Of a stretch of DNA of 64,000 nucleotides, positions 36,967-45,708 are shown in pieces. The stretch's first letter is position 1. Every line of letters begins with the position of its first letter. The stretch is from positions 12,787 through 76,786 of the forward strand of contig NZ_JAQRMY010000003.1 in NCBI RefSeq assembly GCF_028613635.1. Reading direction: 5' to 3'. The DNA comes from Devosia sp. ZB163. GTDB lineage: Bacteria; Pseudomonadota; Alphaproteobacteria; Rhizobiales; Devosiaceae. The position numbers were made by a program, and so were the translations under genes. A model generated the notes under the pieces. That model made no database searches and was not told the origin of the DNA. It saw only the letters and a program-made list of their open reading frames with translations.

Positions 36967-37860
36967 GTGGCACCAAGAGCGAGCTGGAAGGGCTATATCA
37001 AGCTTAGCCTCGTTAGCTGTCCGGTGAAGATGTATCCGGCGACGAGTACGTCGGAGCGCATCACCTTCAACCAACTGCACAAGGACACGCACAACCGGAT
37101 CAACATGAAGCCGGTGGATCCCGAGCTTGGGCTCGTGGAGCGTTCCGACCTCGTCAAAGGCTACGAGTACGAGGACAAGCAGTACGTCATCATCGATGAC
37201 AGCGATCTCGATGCCGTGCGGATCGAGTCCAGCCACACGATGAACATCGAGGCTTTCGTCGACGAGGACGAGGTGGACGTCATCTACCAGGATGCGCCCT
37301 ATTACCTCGCGCCCGATGGGGCGATGGCCGAGGAAACCTTCGCCGTGTTGCGCGAAGCGATGCGGCGTTCGGGCAAGCTCGCCATTGCGCGCCTCGTGCT
37401 TTCGAGCCGCGAGCGGGTGATCACGATCGGCGCGCGCGAGAAGGGCATGTTCGTAACGACGCTGCGCAACCCCAGCGAGGTGCGCGGCACGGCCGAGTAT
37501 TTCGGCAACATTCCGGATGTGAAGGCCGACGAGGAGATGCTGGATCTGGCTGAAAAGCTGATCGAGCAGAAGGTGAAGCCCTTCAACCCGAAGGACTACG
37601 AAGATCGCTACGAGGTCGCGCTGATGGCGATGATCCGCGAGAAGCTCAAGGGCCACAAGCCGATCATCGCGGCGGCGCCTGAGCGCGGCAACGTCATCAA
37701 TCTCATGGATGCACTCAAGGCCAGCCTCGGCACGGCCAAGCCGGCAGCCGCCAGCAAATCCAAGACCGAGGCGCCCGCCGCCAAGAAACCCTCGCTCAAA
37801 GAGGCCGTCGCTGCCTCCAAGGCCGCCGCGGCCAAGCCCGCTGCAAAGAAGAAGGCCTGA
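36967..37860 (+). CDS. ku: Ku homodimeric DNA end-binding protein
   Basis: A 297-residue bacterial Ku. The N-terminal ASWKGYIKLSLVSCPVKMYP is diagnostic. The core Ku barrel covers roughly residues 8-190, and a Lys/Ala-rich tail (AKPAAKKKA) at the C-terminus resembles the basic extensions that tether DNA. The start is GTG 36967. It binds double-strand ends and recruits LigD. The next gene begins 8 bp after its stop. Confidence 0.96.
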   Translation: MAPRASWKGYIKLSLVSCPVKMYPATSTSERITFNQLHKDTHNRINMKPVDPELGLVERSDLVKGYEYEDKQYVIIDDSDLDAVRIESSHTMNIEAFVDEDEVDVIYQDAPYYLAPDGAMAEETFAVLREAMRRSGKLAIARLVLSSRERVITIGAREKGMFVTTLRNPSEVRGTAEYFGNIPDVKADEEMLDLAEKLIEQKVKPFNPKDYEDRYEVALMAMIREKLKGHKPIIAAAPERGNVINLMDALKASLGTAKPAAASKSKTEAPAAKKPSLKEAVAASKAAAAKPAAKKKA

Positions 37861-37868
37861 CGAGCTAG

Positions 37869-38948
37869 ATGCGGAAGCCGGACACCACCTTCGGCATCGT
37901 GGGAGGCCTCAGTGCCTTCCCGCGACGGCTGGCGGCGCGTGCGCTGGCAAGCAAGGGCGGTCGGCTCAGGCGCGGCATCACCCGGCACACGGCAAGCGTG
38001 GTGCTGGGGCGGACGATGCTCGACAAGCTCAGCGATGCCGAGATCGAGGCGCGCGTCGAAAAGCTGCGCGAGAGCGGCACGACACTGATGAGCGAGAACG
38101 GGTTCCTGCGCGCCCTCGGACTCATGTCGGCGCCGGAGCAATCCAACCTCACCCGGCAGTCGCTGCTCGATCAATCCCGCCTCGACCGGCACGCCTTCGA
38201 CATGCTCGTGCTGTTCGATGCGTTCGAGCACGATGTCGAGCCCTTCTCGTTCCGCGACCTGATCCTGTCGCGCAAGTATGCCGGGCTTGTTGCCGGCGGC
38301 GCGACCTGGGGCGCGATAGCCCGGTCCGTGCATCGCTCGGGACCGGTCCAGTCGCTGACGGCGAAGTCCCTGCATCCAGGTGGGCCGTCGCGCATCCATG
38401 CGCTCGAGGGCGACCAGCGGACCGAACTCGACGGGCAGCGGCTGCTGCCGCTGCAGCCGATCGAGGATGAGTCCGAGGAGTATTTCTCGCTCGCAGAGGC
38501 GGCGGAAGGCGCAGGGCTATTTGCCGAAGCGGCCGTGCTTTATGGGCACTGCCTCGCCATCGATCCCAACGATTCCGTTGCGGCCTTCAACCGGGCCAAC
38601 TGCCTCAAGGCGACGCACGACAATTCCGAGGCGGCCGTGGCCTACATGCTCGCGATCAAGCGCGACCCGGAGTTCGTCGAAGCCTGGTTCAACTATGCCG
38701 GGCTCCTGCGCGAGGAGGGCAAGATCCAGACGGCGCGTGAACACCTGGCGCGTGCCATCGAGATCGACCCCGACTATGCCGATGCGGTCTACAATCTGGC
38801 GACGCTCGAGTACGATGCCGGCCGCCTGGCGGAGGCGCGGCGCTGGTGGGCGCGCTATCTCGAGCTCGACCAGAACACCGAGTGGGCACGGACAGCTGCG
38901 CGCGGCATCGCCTATGCCGACAGCCAGTTGCGGAAATCGGCGGGCTGA
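37869..38948 (+). CDS. BRCT-like/TPR protein next to the NHEJ genes
   Basis: A 359-residue protein. Residues about 7-55 (TTFGIVGGLSAFPRRLAARA, LASKGGRLRRGITRHTASVV) have the shape of a BRCT domain: strand, glycine turn, long helix, GG before the second strand. A helical segment near 124-150 (RDLILSRKYAGLVAGGATWG) recalls a small DNA-binding helix-turn-helix. From about 203 to the end are four TPR-type repeats (AEAAVLYGHCLAIDPNDSVA and similar). Eight bp behind ku and overlapping the hydrolase downstream, it is probably co-transcribed with ligD-ku. A role in end joining is inference. Confidence 0.75.
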   Translation: MRKPDTTFGIVGGLSAFPRRLAARALASKGGRLRRGITRHTASVVLGRTMLDKLSDAEIEARVEKLRESGTTLMSENGFLRALGLMSAPEQSNLTRQSLLDQSRLDRHAFDMLVLFDAFEHDVEPFSFRDLILSRKYAGLVAGGATWGAIARSVHRSGPVQSLTAKSLHPGGPSRIHALEGDQRTELDGQRLLPLQPIEDESEEYFSLAEAAEGAGLFAEAAVLYGHCLAIDPNDSVAAFNRANCLKATHDNSEAAVAYMLAIKRDPEFVEAWFNYAGLLREEGKIQTAREHLARAIEIDPDYADAVYNLATLEYDAGRLAEARRWWARYLELDQNTEWARTAARGIAYADSQLRKSAG

Positions 38949-39589
38949 TGGCGACGAACTTCCTTTTCGATGGTTCCGAGGATGCCCGGGTAACGATCCT
39001 GCTGGCGCACGGCGCCGGTGCGCCGATGGACTCGGCGTCGATGAACGCAACGGCCAGGGCGCTGGCGGCGGCCGGGTTCCGCGTGGCGCGCTTCGAGTTC
39101 GGCTACATGGCAGGCCGACGGACGGGGACGCGGAAGCCACCGCCCAAGGCCGAGACGGTGATGCCGGAATACGTCGCGGCGGTGGACGACCTCGGGCCGA
39201 CTGACGGGCCGCTGATCATCGGGGGCAAGTCGATGGGTGGGCGCGTCGCCAGCATGGTGGCCGACGCGCTCCATGATGCCGGCCGCATCGCGGGCCTCCT
39301 CTGCCTCGGCTATCCGTTCCATCCGCCCGGGCGGCCGACGCAGCTGCGCACCAAGCACCTCATCGGACTCAAGACACCGGCGCTGATCTGCCAGGGCACG
39401 CGCGACGAGTTCGGCGTGCCGGACGAGGTGGCAACCTACGGGCTGTCACCCTCGATCGAGGTGAAGTGGCTCGAGGACGGCGACCACGACCTCAAGCCGC
39501 GCAAGGCCATCTCCGGCTTTTCGACAGCAGATCACCTGAAGACGGTGGCTGACACAGCGACGGCATGGGTCGGGCGCATCGCGCCTTGA
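38948..39589 (+). CDS. Alpha/beta hydrolase of the KANL3/Tex30-like group
   Basis: A 213-residue alpha/beta hydrolase. LLAHGAGAPMDS is the oxyanion segment, GGKSMGGRVAS carries the nucleophile Ser near residue 99, an Asp lies in CQGTRDEFG, and the catalytic His is in EDGDHDLKP. The compact form fits bacterial relatives of KANL3/Tex30. The ATG 38948 shares its first base with the stop of the TPR gene (TGATG). The physiological substrate is unknown. Confidence 0.87.
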   Translation: MATNFLFDGSEDARVTILLAHGAGAPMDSASMNATARALAAAGFRVARFEFGYMAGRRTGTRKPPPKAETVMPEYVAAVDDLGPTDGPLIIGGKSMGGRVASMVADALHDAGRIAGLLCLGYPFHPPGRPTQLRTKHLIGLKTPALICQGTRDEFGVPDEVATYGLSPSIEVKWLEDGDHDLKPRKAISGFSTADHLKTVADTATAWVGRIAP

Positions 39590-40359
39590 AGATCGCCACC
39601 TTCAACGTCAACAACATCAACAGGCGGCTGGACAACCTCTTGGCCTGGCTGGACGAGGCGGAGCCGGACGTCGTCTGCCTGCAGGAGTTGAAGGCGAGGG
39701 ACCATCAGTTTCCGGCAACGGCGCTGGCCAATGCCGGCTATGGCGCGGTGTGGCGCGGCGAGGCGAGCTGGAATGGCGTCGCGATCCTCGCACGCGGGGC
39801 GGAGCCAGTACTGACCGCCGACGAGCTGCCGGGAGACCCCGAGGACAAGCAGGCCCGCTACATCGAGGCGGCAGTGAACGGGGTGGTGATCGCCTCGCTC
39901 TATGCGCCCAACGGGAACCCGCAGCCGGGGCCGAAGTTCGACTACAAGCTCAACTGGGGCACGCGGCTGATCGAGCATGCGGCGGAATTGCTCGACAGCG
40001 GCCTGCCGGTCGTCCTCGCCGGCGACTACAACATCGTCCCCGAGCCGCGCGACATCTACGTCACCACCTCATACAGGGATAACGCGTTGGTCCAGCCGGC
40101 GCCACGCGCGCAGTTCGCGCGGTTGATCGAGCAGGGGTGGACGGATGCCCTGAGGAAGCGCTTCCCTGATGAGACGCTCTACACCTTCTGGGACTACATG
40201 CGGAACCGCTGGGAGCGTGACGCGGGCCTGAGGCTCGACCACCTGCTCATCTCGAAGAAGTTGGTCCGCAAGCTCAAGGACGCGGGAATCGATCGAGACG
40301 TCCGGAGCGAGGAGGGCGCAAGCGACCATGCTCCCGTCTGGATCGAGCTGGACGTTTAA
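39586..40359 (+). CDS. xthA: Exodeoxyribonuclease III
   Basis: A 257-residue AP endonuclease/3'-exonuclease. The N-terminal KIATFNVNNINRRL, the catalytic Glu in VCLQELKA, GDYNIVPEPRDIY and the C-terminal SDHAPVW cover all signature motifs of the EEP fold. The TTG at 39586 overlaps the hydrolase stop (TTGA) and begins exactly where family members start. An ATG at 39565 would add seven residues. Its position in the ligD-ku stretch makes the region a DNA-repair group. Confidence 0.93.
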   Translation: MKIATFNVNNINRRLDNLLAWLDEAEPDVVCLQELKARDHQFPATALANAGYGAVWRGEASWNGVAILARGAEPVLTADELPGDPEDKQARYIEAAVNGVVIASLYAPNGNPQPGPKFDYKLNWGTRLIEHAAELLDSGLPVVLAGDYNIVPEPRDIYVTTSYRDNALVQPAPRAQFARLIEQGWTDALRKRFPDETLYTFWDYMRNRWERDAGLRLDHLLISKKLVRKLKDAGIDRDVRSEEGASDHAPVWIELDV

Positions 40360-40360
40360 G

Positions 40361-40377
40361 TTGACTACGTTAGTCAA
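40361..40377. promoter_or_regulatory. Iron-responsive operator (RirA-type TGA-N9-TCA box)
   Basis: TTGACTACGTTAGTCAA has perfect 7-bp arms and contains TGA-N9-TCA, the rhizobial IRO box recognised by RirA. It starts 2 bases after the xthA stop and 62 bp before the siderophore-interacting protein gene. TTGACT in its left arm may double as the -35 box. A Fur- or MarR-type site is an alternative reading. Confidence 0.65.
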
Positions 40378-40422
40378 AATTAGTAGCCCAGACCCATAGC
40401 TTTACGACGATGGGTTTGAGTG

Positions 40423-41310
40423 ATGGCGCCGCTGAGACTGATCAAGGGCACGGTCCTGAACCGGCAGATGGTCACGCCGGGAATGGTCCGGGTGACGCTG
40501 GGGGGCGACGATATCAAGGCGCTCAAGACGACCGGCGTCGGCGACGAATACGTTCGCCTGTTCTTCCCGGATCCTGAGACCGGCGAGCTGGTCCTGCCCG
40601 ACGTGGACGAGAAGGGGTTCTGGAAGTACCCCGAGGGCAAGAAGCCGGCCCATTGCGAGTGCTACACCATCCGCTATTTCCGCGACGGCGAGATCGACCT
40701 CGATTTCGTGGTGCATGAGCATGGCCGGGCCAGCGAGTGGGCACAGGCAGCCGAGCCCGGCGACGAGATCGTCATCCGCGAACCTTACGGTATCTACGAG
40801 GCTCCCGCCGATGCGGACTGGCAGCTGTTCGTCTGCGATGCAACGGGGCTGCCGGCGCTTGGTCGGCTGCTGGAAGGGCTGGGCGAAAATGTCGAGGCGC
40901 GGGTCATCGTCGAGGTGCCCGATGCGAGCCACGAGCAGGCGTTCGAGAGCAAGGCCAACCTGAAGCTGGTCTGGCTGCATGGCGCCGGCAACGGCATAGC
41001 GCCCAGCCAGCTGGAAGCCGCCGTGCGGGGGATCACATTCCCGGCCGATCGGTCGGTTTATGTCTGGGTTGCGTCCGAGGCCAAGGCGGTGCGGCCGATC
41101 CGCAAGTACCTGCGGCATGAGCTCAAGTGGCCGGCGACGCGCTACTCGATCACCGGCTACTGGACCGACAAGCTGACCGAGTGGGAGAAGGGTTGGGAAG
41201 CGCTCGATCCGACGATCAAGAAGCGGATCGACGACCTGTGGCGTTCCGATCGCGACCCGCAGGACGTGCGGGATGAGGTCGAGGCCGTGATGGAGAAGTT
41301 CGGCCTCTAG
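40423..41310 (+). CDS. Siderophore-interacting protein (ViuB-type ferric reductase)
   Basis: A 295-residue flavoprotein of the SIP/ViuB family. The FAD-binding segment ECYTIRYFRDGEIDLDFVVH and HGRASEWAQAAEPGDEI match the family core (RxYT-like, then GPAxxWA-like). The C-terminal half is the nucleotide-binding lobe with FVCDATGLPALGRLLE, and YVWVASEAKAVRPIRKYL is typical. It reduces ferric siderophores in the cytoplasm to release iron. ATG 40423 directly follows an in-frame GTG at 40420. The IRO box upstream fits iron repression. No siderophore transporter is nearby. Confidence 0.92.
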   Translation: MAPLRLIKGTVLNRQMVTPGMVRVTLGGDDIKALKTTGVGDEYVRLFFPDPETGELVLPDVDEKGFWKYPEGKKPAHCECYTIRYFRDGEIDLDFVVHEHGRASEWAQAAEPGDEIVIREPYGIYEAPADADWQLFVCDATGLPALGRLLEGLGENVEARVIVEVPDASHEQAFESKANLKLVWLHGAGNGIAPSQLEAAVRGITFPADRSVYVWVASEAKAVRPIRKYLRHELKWPATRYSITGYWTDKLTEWEKGWEALDPTIKKRIDDLWRSDRDPQDVRDEVEAVMEKFGL

Positions 41311-41341
41311 GACCCACCGCACCCGGCAGGCGAGAGTGGAA

Positions 41342-41364
41342 CGCGGGGGCTGGGGTCCCCCGCG
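41342..41364. terminator. Bidirectional stem-loop between convergent genes
   Basis: CGCGGGGG and CCCCCGCG form a perfect 8-bp stem around CTGGGGT, in the 67-bp gap between the SIP gene and the leftward aminotransferase gene. There is no long T-run on either strand, so termination would be weak or Rho-aided. Confidence 0.55.
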
Positions 41365-41377
41365 CTCTCTGCTCCGG

Positions 41378-42721
41378 CTAGAGCGTGCCCTTGGTCTTGA
41401 GCTCGCGCACGGCGCCGTCCATGGCATCGATGGTGGCTTCGATGACATCGGAGCTGTGTTCGCTGGACACGAACCAGGCGCCACGCTCGAGGGCGCGCAC
41501 GCCGCGGTGCATCAGCGCCGTGGTCAGCGCGACGTAGGCCGGGCGGTTCATCCTCGCGAGGTCGCGGTAGTTCCGGGCCGGCTGCTCGAGTCCGAGCGCG
41601 ACGTGGAAGACCTGCCCGAAGCCTGCGACCGAAGCCTTGACGTCGTGGCGCGCAAACACGGCCTTGAAGCCTTCCATCAACTGCGTGCCGGACTTGCCCA
41701 CGCGCTCATAGAGATCGGGCGTCAGCGACTTCAGCGTGGCGACGGTCGCGGCCATGGCGATGGGCTGGGCATTGTAGGTGCCACCGTGGACGACGCCGCC
41801 CGAGACGAACATGTCCATCAGATCAGCGCGCCCGGCGATGGCGGCAACGGGGAAGCCGTTGGCGATGGCCTTGCCGAAGGTCGAGAGGTCGGGCGTGACG
41901 CCGAATTTCTCCTGAGCGCCGCCTGCTGCGAGACGGAAGCCGGTGATCACCTCGTCGAAGATGAGGATCGTGCCGGTCTTCGTGCAGGCCTCGCGCACGC
42001 CTTCGAGATAGCCCGCGGCCGGGTGGATCGAGCCCTGGTTGCACATGGCCGCTTCCATGATGACGGCGGCGATGTCGCCCTGGCTGAGGCGAGCCTCGAG
42101 GATGGCGAGGTCGTTCCACGGCAAGACGACGAGGTCATCTGCGGTGCTGGGGAGTTGACCCTTGCTGCCGATCACCGGGACCGGCGCATCGGCGGGGCCG
42201 GCCGCATCGACGGACGGCGCGGTCGACCACAGCACGTTGTCGAACCAGCCGTGGTAGTGGCCTTCGAACTTGATCACCTTGGTGCGCCCAGTGGCAGCCC
42301 GGGCGAGACGCAAAGCAGCCTGATCGACTTCGGAGCCCGAGGAGCCGAAACGCATGCGCTCGGCCGAGGGCACCATCTGGCAGACGAGGCGCGCGGCCTC
42401 GGCCTCGATGGCGGTCTGGCCGGCAAACAGGATGCCGCTGTCGATCTGGCTCTTCACCGCATCGACGAGCGCCTTGGGCTTGTGCCCCAGGATCATCGGC
42501 CCCATGCCGAGGTAGTAGTCGATCAGCTTGTTGCCATCGACGTCGAAGAGGTAGGGGCCTTCGCCGCGCTCGAACACCAGCGGGGTGGGCGCGATGTTGA
42601 GGCGGAAGTTGCTGTTCACGCCGCCCGCGATCCACTGCGAGTTGGTCCGGATGGTCTCGGCCGACTTGTCGAAGCTCAGGAGCGACGACGCCGACGGATT
42701 GGCGGGGGAGGTAACGGACAA
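41378..42721 (-). CDS. Class-III aminotransferase, glutamate-1-semialdehyde aminomutase-like
   Basis: A 447-residue PLP enzyme. It has the GSA-aminomutase-like WIAGGVNSNFR opening, MRFGSSGSEVDQAALRLAR (cofactor phosphate site), FEGHYHGWFD, the Asp of IFDEVITGFR, and the lysine in STFGKAIANGFP. I chose TTG 42721 because an AGGAG site precedes it at ideal spacing; a longer ATG start at 42823 would add 34 unlikely residues. Position in an operon with RidA, an M81 peptidase and IclR argues against the haem role of true HemL. A transaminase or racemase acting on an amino acid is more likely. Confidence 0.88.
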   Translation of the reverse strand: MSVTSPANPSASSLLSFDKSAETIRTNSQWIAGGVNSNFRLNIAPTPLVFERGEGPYLFDVDGNKLIDYYLGMGPMILGHKPKALVDAVKSQIDSGILFAGQTAIEAEAARLVCQMVPSAERMRFGSSGSEVDQAALRLARAATGRTKVIKFEGHYHGWFDNVLWSTAPSVDAAGPADAPVPVIGSKGQLPSTADDLVVLPWNDLAILEARLSQGDIAAVIMEAAMCNQGSIHPAAGYLEGVREACTKTGTILIFDEVITGFRLAAGGAQEKFGVTPDLSTFGKAIANGFPVAAIAGRADLMDMFVSGGVVHGGTYNAQPIAMAATVATLKSLTPDLYERVGKSGTQLMEGFKAVFARHDVKASVAGFGQVFHVALGLEQPARNYRDLARMNRPAYVALTTALMHRGVRALERGAWFVSSEHSSDVIEATIDAMDGAVRELKTKGTL

Positions 42722-42752
42722 GGCAGGACTCCTGAAAGATCGTAGTCCAAGT

Positions 42753-42821
42753 GGCCCCAGGGGCCGGTTGATGTAAATGCCGGCCAGTTCCGCGAGGCGA
42801 AAAAATGCCCGCGGACTGGCC
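42753..42821. other. Two stem-loops between the RidA and aminotransferase genes
   Basis: GGCCCCAGGGGCC (42753-42765) is one small hairpin. GGCCAGTTCCGCG with CGCGGACTGGCC (42782-42821) is a second, with one bulged base. Both fall in the 112-bp gap and may reduce read-through or protect the upstream message. Confidence 0.5.
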
Positions 42822-42833
42822 AAACTCCACGGA

Positions 42834-43220
42834 CTATTCTTTGGCCTTCTTGGCCACGGCGATGCATTCGATCTCGTACCTCAACGCCGCACCGAGGCAA
42901 TTGGTTATGGTCGTCCGCGCGGGGAACGGCGCCTTGAAGTATTCTGGGTAGATCTGGTTGAAGCGAACGAGATCGTCGTTGTCGCGCACATAGTTACGGG
43001 TCTGGACGACATGGTCGAGATCGCTGCCGGCGTCCTCGAGGACCTTCCGCAGGTTCTCGATGGAGCGCCGCATCTCGCCCTCGAACGAGTCCGAGACAAT
43101 CTTGCCGGTCTTGTCGACCGAGGCCTGGCCGGAGACGAAGATGAGGTCGCCGACCTTGGTCGCGGGGCTGAACGGCAGGTGCGAGCGCGGGGTGTCCGGC
43201 GCGCTTGGGTATTCGATCAT
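42834..43220 (-). CDS. RidA family (YjgF/YER057c/UK114) protein
   Basis: A 128-residue RidA-type protein with PFSPATKVGDLIFVSGQ at the N-terminus. A long helix SIENLRKVLEDAGSDLDHVV and FPARTTITNC carry the conserved Arg of the active site. RidA members hydrolyse reactive enamine/imine intermediates such as 2-aminoacrylate made by PLP-dependent dehydratases. A D-serine-dehydratase-like enzyme is encoded 2.5 kb away under the same type of operator, a functional match. It sits between the M81 and aminotransferase genes on the same strand. Confidence 0.92.
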   Translation of the reverse strand: MIEYPSAPDTPRSHLPFSPATKVGDLIFVSGQASVDKTGKIVSDSFEGEMRRSIENLRKVLEDAGSDLDHVVQTRNYVRDNDDLVRFNQIYPEYFKAPFPARTTITNCLGAALRYEIECIAVAKKAKE

Positions 43221-43236
43221 TTTTCGGTTCCGATCG

Positions 43237-44715
43237 TCAGCTGACGGGAAAGACCGGCTGACGCAGCCGGCGGTAGGGCAGGGTCTTCAGTGCGCTGGTG
43301 CACGGGCCCGGGGTGGTTACGGTGTAGCTCGCCCTCGCGATCTTGTCGTAGGCGCGGCGGTGGGCAACGGCTGCCTTCACGCCGATCAGCGACAGGTCCT
43401 CGGGGATGATCCCCTGCGAGCGGAACTGGCCGAGGTCGAAGGGTGGCGTCTTGCGGCTGTTGAGCAGGATCTTGATGCCCTGTGCCTCGACGACAGCGCT
43501 GGGGCCCATCGAGATGTGGACGCCCTGCATGGCGGCGAGGTGGCTGTTGCGATCCTCGAGGGTGAACTCGCCATCGCTGCGGGAGATGAAGGTCACGTCG
43601 AGTTCGACCGGCCCCGGATCGAGCCGGCTGCCCTTCCCGCCGATGGAGAGCCGAACGATGTCGCCCGGCCTGGCGTCGTCTAAGGCGCGAACGGACTCGG
43701 CGTCGGCGATCGCAACTGCGGCGTTCGTCACGCCATGGCGGAGGAAGCCGCGCAGCACGGACGTGCAGTCGCCCGGTGCCCCGCCGCCGATGTTGTCTGC
43801 CGGCTCGACGATGACGACAGGCCCGGGCTTGCCCTTGGCGTCAGCCAGAGCGGCGTCGAGGTCCCATTCCTCTGGCAGGCCGAGTTCGCGGAGCGAAGTC
43901 GCAAGCTGCTCCAGGTCGGTGAGGGCCGCGGTGGCCTCGTCTTCGCTGCCCGCGGTGATGAGGGAGAAGGCGACGCCAGCAAAGGGGACGTCGGAGAAGG
44001 AATAGCCGGCGATGATGTTCACCGCCCAGATGTCGGAGTGCTCCGCCTCGATCTGCCGTGCCAATGCCTCGAGGTCGCGCATGGGGCTATCGGCAGTGCC
44101 GGTTCCGGTCGGCGGCCAGATCAGGGCCGCGTTGCGGACATGCATGCGCGGGATGACGCCTTCGCGCAGCGTGCGGGCCAGGAGGTCGGCAGAGCGCACT
44201 GCCGACTCGCGGGCATCGGTATGGGGGTTCTCGCGATAGCCGACGAGGCCGGTGGCATGCTCGGCCATCAGCGGCGTGAACGTGGCATGGAGGTCGAACA
44301 CGCCGTAGATCGGCAGGCTCTCGGCGCCGGGCACAGCCCGAATACGGCGGAGGAGTTCGCCCTCGGGGTCGACGCTGCCGGTGGTCACCATCGCGCCGTG
44401 GAGGCCAAGCCAGACGCCGTCCAGACCGCCATCGGCGAGCGCTGCCCGCAAACCAGCATCGAGCTCGTTCCAGAACTTCTCGAACACGGCTTGGTCTGCG
44501 GTCCCCGAGGGAAGGGCCGAGTAGTCCGAGACCGGTACGACTTCCCACCCCTCGCGTTCGGCGACCTCGAGGAAGCCGTCGATGGTCGAGCCGTCGCCGC
44601 GCCGGGCGAGGATCGCGTCGCCGCGATTGATGTCGAAGTCGGCGAGACCGGTGATCTCGTCAACGAAGGTGTGGGTCTCGTGGTACAGGCTGGCGAGCAG
44701 GATACGTTTGGTCAT
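43237..44715 (-). CDS. M81 family metallopeptidase (MlrC-like)
   Basis: A 492-residue member of the MlrC/M81 group. Metal-binding motifs YHETHTF at residues 11-17 and FDLHATFTPLMAEHATGLVG near 140-160 are conserved, and the C-terminal MlrC domain includes GGGAPGDCTSVL and ARASYTVTTPGPC. MlrC of Sphingomonas degrades linearised microcystin, which contains D-amino acids. Most family members act on unknown substrates. The ATG 44715 overlaps the IclR stop, so this gene is coupled to its regulator. Confidence 0.92.
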   Translation of the reverse strand: MTKRILLASLYHETHTFVDEITGLADFDINRGDAILARRGDGSTIDGFLEVAEREGWEVVPVSDYSALPSGTADQAVFEKFWNELDAGLRAALADGGLDGVWLGLHGAMVTTGSVDPEGELLRRIRAVPGAESLPIYGVFDLHATFTPLMAEHATGLVGYRENPHTDARESAVRSADLLARTLREGVIPRMHVRNAALIWPPTGTGTADSPMRDLEALARQIEAEHSDIWAVNIIAGYSFSDVPFAGVAFSLITAGSEDEATAALTDLEQLATSLRELGLPEEWDLDAALADAKGKPGPVVIVEPADNIGGGAPGDCTSVLRGFLRHGVTNAAVAIADAESVRALDDARPGDIVRLSIGGKGSRLDPGPVELDVTFISRSDGEFTLEDRNSHLAAMQGVHISMGPSAVVEAQGIKILLNSRKTPPFDLGQFRSQGIIPEDLSLIGVKAAVAHRRAYDKIARASYTVTTPGPCTSALKTLPYRRLRQPVFPVS

Positions 44716-45527
44716 CGGGCGGCAGTGCGTGTCATTTCGGTGGTGATTTCGGCGAGTGCGGCGACAAGGAGCTTGCCCAGCCGCTCGATATTGTCGGGCT
44801 CGAACCGGGCCGACGGCCCGGCGATGCTGACTGCGGCGATCGCATCGCCGCTGGGTCCGAATATGGGCGCGGCCACGCAGGCGCTCCCCATCTCGTTCTC
44901 TTCGTACTCGGTGGCCCAGCCGACGGATCGGCAGCTTTCGAGGATATGCTCCAACTCCTCGGGATCGGTGATGGTCCGGCTGGTGGCCGGTGGCAGCGGG
45001 CCGACAGAGTAAATGATCTTGCGGAAGCCGGGAGACTGATGTGCCAACAGGGCGCGGCCGCAGGCCGTGGAGTGGTACGCGGCGCGGGTACCCGAGTACG
45101 AGGATACACGCAGCGACTGCGTGCCTTCGAGGCTCTCGACGATCACGGCATCAGTCGGGCCGGGCAGTGCGAGGTTCACCGTCTCGCGCGTCGTCGCACA
45201 GAGGCGGATGAGGTGGGGTCGGGCAATCGCCGCGATGTCGAGGCGGCGCTCGACCGCCTTGCCATAGACGAGGTGCTGCAGGCTGAGGCGGTAGGCGCCC
45301 GCCTTGGGGTCGCGCTCGGTAAGGCCTACGTCGACGAGGGCGCTGACGAGGTTGAAGGCCGTCGTCTTGGCCAATCCCGTGCGGGCGGCAAGGTCGCGTA
45401 GCGACACCCATTCGCCGCCGGCCATGGCGTCAAGCAGGGCCTTGGCCCGCGCTACGGACTGGATGCGGGCCTCGGCGGCTGGCAGATTGGTCTGAGCGTC
45501 ACGAGGGGGACCGGCGGTCCTGGGCAT
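44712..45527 (-). CDS. IclR-family transcriptional regulator
   Basis: A 271-residue IclR-type regulator. The winged HTH is at about residues 23-85 (VSLRDLAARTGLAKTTAFNL). The effector domain has the conserved TTRETVNLAL and SGTRAAYHSTACGRALLAH, with a C-terminal subdomain around CVAAPIFGPSGDAIAAVSIAG. It heads the leftward operon with M81, RidA and the aminotransferase. Palindromes at 45553 and 45709 flank the divergent promoters, so it likely represses itself and the gene at 45739. The effector is unknown. Confidence 0.93.
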   Translation of the reverse strand: MPRTAGPPRDAQTNLPAAEARIQSVARAKALLDAMAGGEWVSLRDLAARTGLAKTTAFNLVSALVDVGLTERDPKAGAYRLSLQHLVYGKAVERRLDIAAIARPHLIRLCATTRETVNLALPGPTDAVIVESLEGTQSLRVSSYSGTRAAYHSTACGRALLAHQSPGFRKIIYSVGPLPPATSRTITDPEELEHILESCRSVGWATEYEENEMGSACVAAPIFGPSGDAIAAVSIAGPSARFEPDNIERLGKLLVAALAEITTEMTRTAAR

Positions 45528-45552
45528 GCGAGGGACTCCGCGTTAGTCGTTG

Positions 45553-45569
45553 GTTCCACAGTATAGGAC
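45553..45569. promoter_or_regulatory. Degenerate IclR-type operator at the leftward operon
   Basis: GTTCCACAGTATAGGAC has the same 6-5-6 layout as the site at 45709, with imperfect arms. It lies 26 bp upstream of the IclR start on the minus strand, consistent with autoregulation. Confidence 0.4.
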
Positions 45570-45653
45570 GAAGTTCGGCGCTCCAGCGTGGCCAATTAGG
45601 CACGAACATGGCTCATGTGCAACCTCGGAATCCCCTTATTCCGCGTACTCCTG

Positions 45654-45683
45654 TTGACATGGTGCGACCGGGTGCCGTTACAT
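45654..45683 (+). promoter_or_regulatory. Promoter of the D-serine-dehydratase-like operon
   Basis: A perfect -35 box TTGACA (45654-45659) is followed after 18 bases by TTACAT (45678-45683). The expected start is near 45690, so the palindrome at 45709-45725 lies just downstream, where a bound repressor would block elongation. Confidence 0.6.
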
Positions 45684-45708
45684 CGACGGCGCTGAACACA
45701 AATCAAAC

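Noticed and set aside
41378-42721. Aminotransferase as the haem-pathway hemL
   Set aside because: Motifs are compatible, but operon context (IclR, M81, RidA) argues for an amino acid-specific enzyme; I give no gene symbol.
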